Shown in pieces: positions 27,756 to 35,562 of a stretch of DNA of 64,000 bases (its first letter is position 1; every line of letters begins with the position of its first letter). Position numbers and translations under genes: made by a program. The notes beneath the pieces were generated by a model, which saw nothing but the letters and a program-made list of their open reading frames with translations, was not told the origin of the DNA and made no database searches. Source of the DNA: Sulfolobus islandicus Y.N.15.51 (GTDB lineage Archaea; Thermoproteota; Thermoprotei_A; Sulfolobales; Sulfolobaceae); the NCBI RefSeq assembly GCF_000022485.1, contig NC_012623.1, positions 2,604,674 through 2,668,673 of the forward strand, in the 5' to 3' direction.

Positions 27756-28786
27756 ACAGAAAGCTACTCGTTTTTAGTTTTTCTTTTTCTTCCATAGGCG
27801 GACCTTTAGCACTAGTTGGACAATTCCTAGAAAACATAACTCCATTTGAGGTAGTCTTATCTCTTATAATATTTGCACCCATAACTTTCCTTATATACTA
27901 TTTAATGAATAAATTCTGGGATAGAGGGGGACTTTACGATTATGTAGTCAAATTTACTCCTAAACTTTCTAATTACTTCTTGTACTTCTGGTTTTTTTCT
28001 TATTTCCTTTATTTGAGCTATACTGTGGATTATATAGTATATTATATACTAGATCTGAATGGATTAATATCTATACTATTGACAATTGGAATAGCAGGAT
28101 CTATCTCAATAATAACCTTCCTAGATAGGGAGTTAGAATTCTTATTTGCCTCAATTATTCTACAAATTTTATTTATAATCCCAATAAATTGGCATCTTAA
28201 ACTTGTAAACCCTTATGAACTAAGCATAACTAACATTCTCTCAACCTCTCTATTGTACATATGCATAACCCTTACACCATTTGTTGGAAACGGTAACAAA
28301 GAGGGAATTAATAGTATACTCCTAGCGTATTTAATAACTGGAGCGATAATGCTTTTAGACTCCTTTTTTAGCGTTCCTAAAATGATCTATCTTATTTCGT
28401 CACTTAGCACATTCTCGTTAATATTAGTGGAATTCTACTCGCTAAAAAGTGTTCTATCCAAATTTAGTAACAAGAGTAAAAGATATCTTATCTTGGCATT
28501 CGTAGGATTTACTCTGGCCAGCTTGATAAATCCCTACATGTACTATATTTACACAATCGTCCCATCCTTAACTGCACTTTACGTATCGTTAATAATCTTC
28601 TTCATTTCAACAACACTATCAATTAGAAATGAACTAAAGCTACTAGGCTTTACAAGTCTAGGATTACTCGCATATGGACTCTATTCTTCATTACAACTAT
28701 CCTCATATTATTTACTTCTAGAACAAATTCTTACAATCATCATAATAGGCATAATTCCGCTAGTTAAGAATCGACTTTTTTATTAG
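27746..28786 (+). CDS. Multi-helix membrane protein, possible APC-like permease
   Basis: A 346-residue protein with about ten hydrophobic helices. The start SFSFSSIGGPLALVGQF has a Gly-rich first-helix break like that of amino-acid permeases, but the rest is divergent and shorter than the family (about 450 or more), so I only suggest APC-type fold. It overlaps the small Ser/Thr-rich gene upstream and a convergent MFS gene by 23 bp at its end. Confidence 0.6.
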   Translation: MGLNRKLLVFSFSFSSIGGPLALVGQFLENITPFEVVLSLIIFAPITFLIYYLMNKFWDRGGLYDYVVKFTPKLSNYFLYFWFFSYFLYLSYTVDYIVYYILDLNGLISILLTIGIAGSISIITFLDRELEFLFASIILQILFIIPINWHLKLVNPYELSITNILSTSLLYICITLTPFVGNGNKEGINSILLAYLITGAIMLLDSFFSVPKMIYLISSLSTFSLILVEFYSLKSVLSKFSNKSKRYLILAFVGFTLASLINPYMYYIYTIVPSLTALYVSLIIFFISTTLSIRNELKLLGFTSLGLLAYGLYSSLQLSSYYLLLEQILTIIIIGIIPLVKNRLFY

Positions 28787-29939
28787 TAGAAGTTGCTAAC
28801 AGTTTCATATAGAGATAACCTCCCACAGTTTGCAACAGCCCTCCTATTTCCAATGGTAATGAGTATGAAACATCTAATAAGTAACCGCTAATAGCTGAGC
28901 TCATCTGAGATAGTCTTGTCGCCAATCCCTGAAAGCTTGAAGCAGTACCGAAATCTTCAGCAGAAACACCTCTAACATTGACTGCACTCCTATTTGGAGC
29001 TCCAACACCCGCATTAAGCCCCCTAGCAATGTATAATCCAGCTGCTAAAGGTAACCATGGTGAAAGAGCCATTGCAATTAAAAATACCCCATTCAATATC
29101 CTAGTTATTGAAGCAACCTTTAATGGATCAAACCTTATTTTATTTGAAAGCAGTGAACCAATTGCAGTTGTTAAGTAAGATATTGTAAAGATTAGCCCTA
29201 TTTCAAAGGAGTTAGCATGAAAGGCTAGATTATACCATAATGGAAGTAGCGGGATAGCTATACCTAGTCCAAACCCAGTTATCGAGTTCGAAACTACGAC
29301 TTTTGAAATGAATTTCATACTAGACTTCTTCATAACCTTAGAAGTCTTTTTAGGCCTCGTAACTTCTTTACAAAAAAGTAATGATATCGCCGAAGCTAAG
29401 AGTAATACAAATGATATGAAATATAGCATTCTATATCCATCAACGGAATTACTTATATAAGACCTTAACGAAAGAAGAATACTTCCTCCTATTCCAGATA
29501 ATGACGAAGCTGACATCAAGAAACTTAATCTTCTTACCCTTTCCTTTTCATCATTCCAATTGCTGGCTACTAATGCAGTTAATCCTGGCGAAAATACTCC
29601 TCTTATACCGCCTGCAGCTCCTCCAACTCCCCCTATTATAAGAGCCGCAAAGATTAGTATTTGATTTATCGAAAGCGCGAGTAATATTGATGAAATTGAA
29701 GCTAATATTTCTACAAAGATTAGGACTTTTTTATAGCCAGTTCTGTCACCTATCATACCTAGGGCTAAGTTGAGGGCTGATGAGAATCCTATGGCTCCTA
29801 GAAATATTATTCCTATAATTTCTGGTTTAACACCGATCGCAGATAAATAAAGTGAAGAGGAGAGAGTTATATAAATTATCCCAACACTTCTTAAAACTCT
29901 TGACAATAAAAGAAAAGTATAGCCATAATCTTCTTGCAA
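28764..29939 (-). CDS. MFS transporter, 12-helix
   Basis: A 391-residue transporter with MFS motif A around LALGMIGDRTGYKKVL and a proline/glycine-rich helix AALIIGGVGGAAGGIRG. The central loop RPKKTSKVMKKS separates the two six-helix halves. Full length and no disruption. Substrate unknown; it converges with the permease-like gene. Confidence 0.85.
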   Translation of the reverse strand: MQEDYGYTFLLLSRVLRSVGIIYITLSSSLYLSAIGVKPEIIGIIFLGAIGFSSALNLALGMIGDRTGYKKVLIFVEILASISSILLALSINQILIFAALIIGGVGGAAGGIRGVFSPGLTALVASNWNDEKERVRRLSFLMSASSLSGIGGSILLSLRSYISNSVDGYRMLYFISFVLLLASAISLLFCKEVTRPKKTSKVMKKSSMKFISKVVVSNSITGFGLGIAIPLLPLWYNLAFHANSFEIGLIFTISYLTTAIGSLLSNKIRFDPLKVASITRILNGVFLIAMALSPWLPLAAGLYIARGLNAGVGAPNRSAVNVRGVSAEDFGTASSFQGLATRLSQMSSAISGYLLDVSYSLPLEIGGLLQTVGGYLYMKLLATSTNKKVDS

Positions 29940-30301
29940 AAAATCACCTAATAATAAGAGAATTTAGTAGTTTAACTGTTTTTCGTTTTATCTGCTATTA
30001 GTGCTTTAGAAAAATTTACCTCAAATACTCTATACTTCAGATATTTTCGTAGAGTCTCTTTATTGGCCTATTTATTATTAATATTTTTACATAAATTTAA
30101 AACTCTTTATCGACTTAAAGGCTCATGAACAGTATATATTATACGATGTTTTCACGAAATTTTGCTACCAGAAGACTAGTCGTCTACTTGTCTATTTCTT
30201 TTACTCTTGAAATACTTGGTTTAGTCATTCACTTGTTTTACGTGAATTCCTATATAGGTTTATTAGTCGGGGAGAGTAATACTCTCCTCGACTGGGGAAA
30301 C
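29940..30301. other. Non-coding flank of the second IS110 element
   Basis: No host gene. Bases 30186-30250 are about 80 percent identical to 1751-1817, the terminal part of the first IS110 element. Then comes a strong hairpin: GTCGGGGAGAGT (30266-30277) against ACTCTCCTCGAC (30281-30292), 12 bp with one G-T pair and a 3-nt loop. The open frame that runs through here from 30125 is not coding. Confidence 0.6.
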
Positions 30302-31363
30302 ATGGTCGACGTGAGTTCTGAAGCAAAGTCTTCGGCTACGGGCGTGACTAACCCCTACCATCGGACTGAACATTGTGATAAAATTCACGAATATAGGTGT
30401 GACAAAGAGGTAGGGGTAATAGGAATAGATATATCAAAAGAACATTTAATAACTAGCAGGGGGAGGGTGAGAAGATACGAGAACAGTAAGAAGGGTTATG
30501 AGGAAATCCTCAAGATGAAACCTTGCACAATAGTCCTAGAGCCTACCGGAGTATACGCAATAAGGCCTTCACAATACTTCAAGGAGAAAGGGATAAAAGT
30601 ACTACAAGTCAGCCCAAACGTGTTATCAGGAGAAAAAGAGCTTAGGGGAAAGAAAACAGATTTTTACGATGCAGAAAAATTAGAAAACATGGTTAACAAG
30701 GCTAAGGAGTACGATTACAACCCCTTAAAGGAAATGACAACACTCTACCTCTTCCTAAAGGACATAGAGACGAAATACAAGAATAGGTTAAAGAGGGCAT
30801 AATTCTTAGTAAGTGATAACGATAAGGTAAACAAGGATAGGTTGGAAAGACTTGCGAAAGGAGATTTTACACGAGAAGAGCTCTACCAACTTGAATACAC
30901 GCCAATAGTGCTTGAGGAGATCAAAATCTTGGCTAAAAACCTCCTTGAGATTCAAGAGAGGTTGAAGGAGGTTAGGAGGATGATTGAAGGGCAAGTTCCT
31001 CAAGATCATGTCCTATTGACTATATCAGGTGTTGGGAAGCTTGCAGCTGGTATTGTTGGTGATGTTAAGCGTTTTCCTAAACCAGAGTCCTTTGTGGCTT
31101 ATTGTGGTTTAGATCCCGTAGTTGAGAGGAGTGGAAGAGCTGTGATAAGTAGGGGGATTTCCAAGAGGGGTAATAAGTACTTGCGTAGCTTGTTCTACTT
31201 TTTGGCAGTGAGGAATTATTCTAGGAATCCAACCTTATTGAAGTTTTATGAGACACACAAGGATAGGTTGAAAGGTAGGAAGTTGTATGTTGCTTTGGCT
31301 AGGAAGTTGGCAAGGGTTGTTTGGAGTGTTTGGTATAATAATAGGCCTTATGAGCCTAAATAA
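30302..31363 (+). pseudogene. IS110-family transposase with an in-frame stop
   Basis: The DEDD domain reads GVIGIDISKEHLITSRG (Asp), TIVLEPTGVYAI (Glu) and GKKTDFYDAEKL (Asp pair). The C-terminal Tnp20 part reads TISGVGKLAAGIVGDV, AYCGLDPVVERSG and SRGISKRGNKYLRSLFY (serine region). A TAA at 30800-30802 (LKRA-stop-FLVSDND) interrupts one continuous frame, without a frameshift. An ATG at 30302 or a later non-ATG codon could be the start; homology begins clearly near 30410. It probably cannot transpose unless helped in trans. Confidence 0.82.
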
Positions 31364-31382
31364 GTAAGCCCTTCCCCGAATC

Positions 31383-31411
31383 GCCACGTGGGTTGAAAGG
31401 ACCCACGTGGC
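31383..31411 (+). other. Perfect 11-bp stem-loop after the IS110 transposase
   Basis: GCCACGTGGGT, a 7-nt loop TGAAAGG, then ACCCACGTGGC. It is GC-rich in an AT-rich genome and lies 20 bp after the transposase stop. It may be part of the element's right end, a structured RNA or a transcription block. No run of T follows, so a simple terminator is less likely. Confidence 0.75.
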
Positions 31412-31572
31412 AATGTTAGCTAGTACTATGCTTGAAGTTTGAGCGAAAGATTTATTACTGAACGCCCGTAGGAGTAATACTGGTTATGCAAAAATAAGTA
31501 GGTCAATAACGAAACTATGGACATACTCTCTAACTAAATTAAACTTAATAAGGAAAACATTGAGTATTACTT

Positions 31573-32484
31573 ATGCCAATATGCCCCTCATGTGAAATGA
31601 AATTTAACTCATGGGAGGATTTAGCCAAGCACATGGACTTGCTAGCAAATTATAAGAGTGACCCATCTCATGTAATGTGGTTAAACAGAAATATATCAAT
31701 GAAGAGAATAGAAGTTAGTGAACTAGCAAGTAATTTAGAGAGCTTCTTCTCAACTCCAGATGGTTTAGCAATGTGGATTAGGAAGAGGTTTATAGAGAAG
31801 TTTTATGGAGAAAATCCACATCCGTTTATTGTCGCAATGCAGAAACCAACTAGGGGTGTGCTATTAGGCTATGTAATTGAGCATCAACACTTCTTAAAGA
31901 ATTGGGTAAAAGTGTTATCATCAATAGTATTCAAAACTAACAAGGATGATGTTATGCAATACGAGTTAGAGAATATCTCAGTTGAATTTTTAGGATATAA
32001 TGGAAGACCAGCCCATTACGAGTTGTTAATAAGAATGGGAGAAGCCTTGGGAATGCCTAGGGAGGAAATATTATCAAAGCTACCATTGCCCTCTACGCAA
32101 TCAGCGATAAAGACATGGAGAAAAATAGCTGAGAGTAAAACTTGGTTAGAAACAATGGCATCAATGCATAGCCTCGAATTAGTAGCTGATAGGAGTTTAG
32201 TTAAATATGGGGCTAGATTACCTTATTTTAATCAAGCCATACTCACTTCTGAAGAGTTTCCCCAAGCTGTTAAGGACTTTCTGAGGGAAGGTTATGAGGC
32301 TGATATCTCACACGCGGGAGAAGCCCTAGAAATGGTTGAAAAATATGCAGAAGAGATGAATATAAGGGAAGAAGTACAAGTTACTGTTCTTAAGTCATTT
32401 GATGCTTTTTCAAAGTATTTATTAGCCAGATTAGAAAGAGGATTCGAAATAGAACCCAGTCTGGTAAAGGTGATAATAAAATGA
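31573..32484 (+). CDS. C2H2 zinc-finger plus TenA/PqqC-like helical protein
   Basis: A 303-residue protein. Residues 1-30 form a short C2H2 finger ([21 protein letters not shown]). The rest is helical and resembles the TenA/PqqC/haem-oxygenase-like fold ([48 protein letters not shown] with Glu/His typical of a di-iron site). Reaction unknown. Its stop overlaps the start of the next gene (ATGA), so the two act together. A TATA-like box lies about 27 bp upstream of the ATG. Confidence 0.68.
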   Translation: MPICPSCEMKFNSWEDLAKHMDLLANYKSDPSHVMWLNRNISMKRIEVSELASNLESFFSTPDGLAMWIRKRFIEKFYGENPHPFIVAMQKPTRGVLLGYVIEHQHFLKNWVKVLSSIVFKTNKDDVMQYELENISVEFLGYNGRPAHYELLIRMGEALGMPREEILSKLPLPSTQSAIKTWRKIAESKTWLETMASMHSLELVADRSLVKYGARLPYFNQAILTSEEFPQAVKDFLREGYEADISHAGEALEMVEKYAEEMNIREEVQVTVLKSFDAFSKYLLARLERGFEIEPSLVKVIIK

Positions 32485-32801
32485 AGATCGTCGTAAACGG
32501 AAAAGAAGCCGGTACAAAGGAGAATGGTTGTGCACTCTGTGGAGGAACTTGGGGAGATTACTATGAAGAGATTGACGGAGAGAAGTTGTTCTTCTGCTGT
32601 GATATATGTGCGTTAGAATTTGTAAACATGGTTAATGAAGTAAAGAAAAGAACCAATTGGAGTAGAATTGACGAATTAATAATCAATGGAAATTATTATA
32701 CTGGGAGGACGTGCTCAGCTAAAAATGGAAATAGGGAGTATAAATTTTACGTTAAGTTTAATGATGATGCTGGAATAGAGACTTTCAAGGAACTAAGCTA
32801 A
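32481..32801 (+). CDS. Zinc-binding Ta0938/TRASH-like protein
   Basis: A 106-residue protein with [31 protein letters not shown], a treble-clef-like Cys set (C-x2-C then CC-x2-C) similar to TRASH and to the Ta0938 family of Thermoplasma. The second half is a beta-rich domain ([12 protein letters not shown]). It is translationally coupled to the TenA-like gene and probably works with it as a metal- or substrate-delivery partner; this is inference. Confidence 0.68.
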   Translation: MKIVVNGKEAGTKENGCALCGGTWGDYYEEIDGEKLFFCCDICALEFVNMVNEVKKRTNWSRIDELIINGNYYTGRTCSAKNGNREYKFYVKFNDDAGIETFKELS

Positions 32802-33068
32802 TGGCTCACATAAGCCATTTTCTTTTATCATCATTTTATTTTTAGGCTCTTTTAAGGACCTACAGAACACTTTAACATTATCTATTTTGACTAAACAAAG
32901 CCAATAATTGTCTTCAAATCCATCTGGAGTAGCGGTCAATTTCCACGATATCAGTAGCTCACCTTCCCTTATATCATCTCTTGTGTTGAATTCCGTTGAG
33001 TAACACCTTGGACATCTAGCCCTCTTAACCCAAAACGAATAGCCACAATTTTTACATACATAGATCAA
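32793..33068 (-). CDS. DUF35 OB-fold protein with zinc ribbon (thiolase partner)
   Basis: A 91-residue protein: a rubredoxin-like zinc ribbon (CKNCGYSFWVKRARCPRC) followed by an OB-fold. DUF35 proteins form complexes with thiolases or HMG-CoA synthase in archaea and pass CoA intermediates. Its start overlaps the end of the thiolase gene (ATGA at 33065-33068), so they are co-translated. It is short for the family (often about 130 residues). Confidence 0.82.
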   Translation of the reverse strand: MIYVCKNCGYSFWVKRARCPRCYSTEFNTRDDIREGELLISWKLTATPDGFEDNYWLCLVKIDNVKVFCRSLKEPKNKMMIKENGLCEPLA

Positions 33069-34195
33069 GGCTCGTCACCGTAAACTACTACAGTTGCAGA
33101 ATTCCCAAAACCAGCCATACTTAACGACAGACCAACTCTAGCATTTTTAACTTGTCTACTCCCCGCTTCGTTCCTAATCTGTAGAAACGCCTCAACTGCT
33201 TGAGCTACACCGCTTGCCCCTATTGGGTGGCCTTTAGAGTTCAACCCTCCACTGGTGTTTATTGGAATTTCACCATTAATTGCGGTGTAATTATCGTAAT
33301 ATGCCTTCCATCCTTCTCCTTTCTTTAATAAACCCAACTCTTCAGCCTCGACTATTTCCAGAACAGTTGCCATATCATGTAGTTCAGCGAAATCAACTTG
33401 ATCAACCTTTGCCATTTTCCTAGCAGTCAATCCAGCAATTTTCACCGCATTTATTGACAATATGTTCTCACGCTCAGATAAATATGACGTATCTGAAGAA
33501 GCACCAATACCTTTTATAAACACAGGCTTATTGGTAAAACTATAAGCATCTTCATCGCTTACCATAACTATCGCTGAAGCCCCATCGCTAATTGGGGTAA
33601 ATTCGTAAAGGGTTAAGGGATCTGCTATGATAGGGGAATTCAAAACTTCATCTAAAGACACTACCTTCTGTATGTGAGCATAGGGATTTAAAGATCCATT
33701 ATAATGGTTTTTGACTGCTACTAAAGCAAAGGCCTCCCTTGATGCATTATATCTCCTCATATACTCCTTGGTCATTAATCCTGCAAGTGAAGGTAGAGTT
33801 AACCCAGCAATTTTTTCTTCTGACGGAAGCAAGGAGGCTATTACTGATGTAACTTGCTTAGTATTCTTCTCGGACATCTTCTCAACTCCTAAGACTAACA
33901 CGGTTTTAGCTATTTTAGAATCAAGTAAAGATTTAGCAACTAATATTGCAGAGCCTCCACTTCCACTGGTATTATCAACCCTAATTGATGGTACTCTATC
34001 TATCGATAAATAAGTTGTAATTAAGTTATTTATCCCAGATAAGGAGTTAAACTCTCCGGAATAGCTGTTAGAAACTACTACAAAATCAATTTCATTTTTT
34101 CGTATTAATGGTAACACAACCTCTCCTGCAAGCTCTAATAAGCTCTCCTTTCTCTTTCCGAATCTAGTTAAGTTTGCATCAATAATTGCAACCAT
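33065..34195 (-). CDS. Thiolase-family protein without any cysteine
   Basis: A 376-residue SCP-x-like thiolase fold: RVDNTSGSGGSAILVAKSLL at the nucleophile region, AELHDMATVLE, and SGGLNSKGHPIGASG with the catalytic His. The position where thiolases have the nucleophile Cys (N-x-C-A-S-G) reads N-T-S-G-S-G, and there is no Cys anywhere in the protein. Normal acetyl-CoA condensation by a Cys is therefore ruled out; Ser could act as nucleophile, or the protein may have a binding or non-thiolase role. It is coupled to a DUF35 partner. Confidence 0.87.
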   Translation of the reverse strand: MVAIIDANLTRFGKRKESLLELAGEVVLPLIRKNEIDFVVVSNSYSGEFNSLSGINNLITTYLSIDRVPSIRVDNTSGSGGSAILVAKSLLDSKIAKTVLVLGVEKMSEKNTKQVTSVIASLLPSEEKIAGLTLPSLAGLMTKEYMRRYNASREAFALVAVKNHYNGSLNPYAHIQKVVSLDEVLNSPIIADPLTLYEFTPISDGASAIVMVSDEDAYSFTNKPVFIKGIGASSDTSYLSERENILSINAVKIAGLTARKMAKVDQVDFAELHDMATVLEIVEAEELGLLKKGEGWKAYYDNYTAINGEIPINTSGGLNSKGHPIGASGVAQAVEAFLQIRNEAGSRQVKNARVGLSLSMAGFGNSATVVVYGDEP

Positions 34196-34332
34196 TCATG
34201 TGAGTTTTCACATTTAAAATATAAAATTGAACTTCCGATAAAGAGAACATAAACTTCGTTTCTCGAGCTCAAACAAAAATAGTGCTTGTTGATAAGAAAT
34301 GTTTATATTTTTTAAGAAGGAGTATAATGATA

Positions 34333-34653
34333 ATGGTAATATTCATAGTTCTTTCAAACCTCACCGATAAGGGAGCTGAGACTATAGCAGATAAGCCAGA
34401 AAGAATAAAAGAGGTGAATGAGGAATTGGCTAAAATAGGGGCGAAGGTAAAGGAACAATATGTAGTATTTGGTGACATAGATTTCATTAATATAGTAGAA
34501 GTGGATAATGTTGAAACGTTCCTTAAAGCCTTAATAGAATTGAATAGCAGAGGTACCGTAAGGACAAAGACCTATTTAGCAATTTCTGTTGATGAAGCGA
34601 TAAGGGCTATTAAGACTACGCCACCTATTGGTCATCCACATGAAAAGAAGTAA
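34333..34653 (+). CDS. GYD-domain protein
   Basis: A 106-residue ferredoxin-like fold (FIVLSNLTDKGAETIADKPERI, VKEQYVVFGDIDFINIVEVDNVETF) of the GYD family, often stress or small-ligand related, unassigned. A TATA box TTTATATT (34302-34309) points to ATG 34333 (or 34327, also in frame) as the leaderless start; the upstream TTG at 34282 would lie before the TATA box. Confidence 0.8.
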   Translation: MVIFIVLSNLTDKGAETIADKPERIKEVNEELAKIGAKVKEQYVVFGDIDFINIVEVDNVETFLKALIELNSRGTVRTKTYLAISVDEAIRAIKTTPPIGHPHEKK

Positions 34654-34656
34654 CTT

Positions 34657-35487
34657 TCAAATATAATACATTTTTTGTTTTTCATATTGAGATAAATATA
34701 GTAATCTTTCTTTTAGAGACGGATGAGTTCTAAATGAGAAAACGCCTTTTTTATCAACAATATTATTTAGAATAAATTCCTTAGCCAAGAGTATCTGTAT
34801 TGGGAGAACATATCTTAGCATGTTGGTAGGAATACTTCTACTTAAATATCCAATTTTTATTAAGGAACTTTCCAGCCAATAAGTTATCTCAGGATTTACC
34901 TTTACTGCAGTTAAATCAGCCCTCCTTTCTATTTTCCTATGCACGTAAAAGACTAAGGGTAATAAGATGACAAAGTATATTATAAGGAAAAATAAGGAAA
35001 TTAAAGGCAGATAATAAATAAATGTTGCATAAATGGAATTTATGGAAAATATCGTAAGTAACATAATTTCTGGATCATAATTTTTTATATGGGCAATTTC
35101 ATGAGAGAGAACTGCAGTTAACTCCTCTTGGGTTAGACTTTCATACAGCGGTAAAGTAACTGCTATTCCTCTAAAAATTATATTGCCAAAGGCAAAAGCG
35201 TTAAGGAAATTATCATTTATAATGTAGACTTTGGACAGTTTAACGTTAAATTTCTTTGAAAGATCCTCTACTATCAAGATAATATCTTGAGAAGCTCTTC
35301 TCATCTTAAATACAAGGATCATTATAATTGGGGAAATGAGGTACCAGAGACTAAACACTAGCCCTATTTGAATTAGAAAGAAATAGGGTATGCTTACATT
35401 TAAGGATGATACTACTATACCAATTACTAGTATAGAGAAGAAGGATGCTAGATAATATTTCCACCAATATGTGGTAATGGAGTACAC
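34657..35487 (-). CDS. htpX: M48 membrane metalloprotease (HtpX-like)
   Basis: A 276-residue protein with two N-terminal helices, then AVLSHEIAHIKNYDPE holding the HExxH zinc site, and a RRADLTAVKVNPE segment with the third-ligand region after further helices. It should degrade damaged membrane proteins. The active site faces the cytoplasm in HtpX. It ends 3 nt after the convergent GYD gene. Confidence 0.86.
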   Translation of the reverse strand: MYSITTYWWKYYLASFFSILVIGIVVSSLNVSIPYFFLIQIGLVFSLWYLISPIIMILVFKMRRASQDIILIVEDLSKKFNVKLSKVYIINDNFLNAFAFGNIIFRGIAVTLPLYESLTQEELTAVLSHEIAHIKNYDPEIMLLTIFSINSIYATFIYYLPLISLFFLIIYFVILLPLVFYVHRKIERRADLTAVKVNPEITYWLESSLIKIGYLSRSIPTNMLRYVLPIQILLAKEFILNNIVDKKGVFSFRTHPSLKERLLYLSQYEKQKMYYI

Positions 35488-35562
35488 ACATATTACTAGC
35501 TACAAAAGTTTATAAAACGATAAGATAATCAAAGTTATTACTTAAAGCAATATATTAACATT

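Larger units (their letters stand above)
30255..31440 (+). mobile_element. Second IS110-family element, disrupted
   Basis: An IS110-type transposase gene with structured ends. The left hairpin (30266-30292) and a very strong right hairpin (GCCACGTGGGT 31383-31393 with ACCCACGTGGC 31401-31411, loop TGAAAGG) bracket it. Edges are estimates; the span of about 1.19 kb is near ISC1190, a name I recall for this family. It lies between a convergent MFS gene and the zinc-finger gene at 31573, so no gene appears broken by it. Confidence 0.6.

Noticed and set aside
30125..30301. N-terminal extension of the second IS110 transposase
   Set aside because: This part is non-coding IS-end sequence, with a strong hairpin and a block shared with the first element, and has no protein-like composition.
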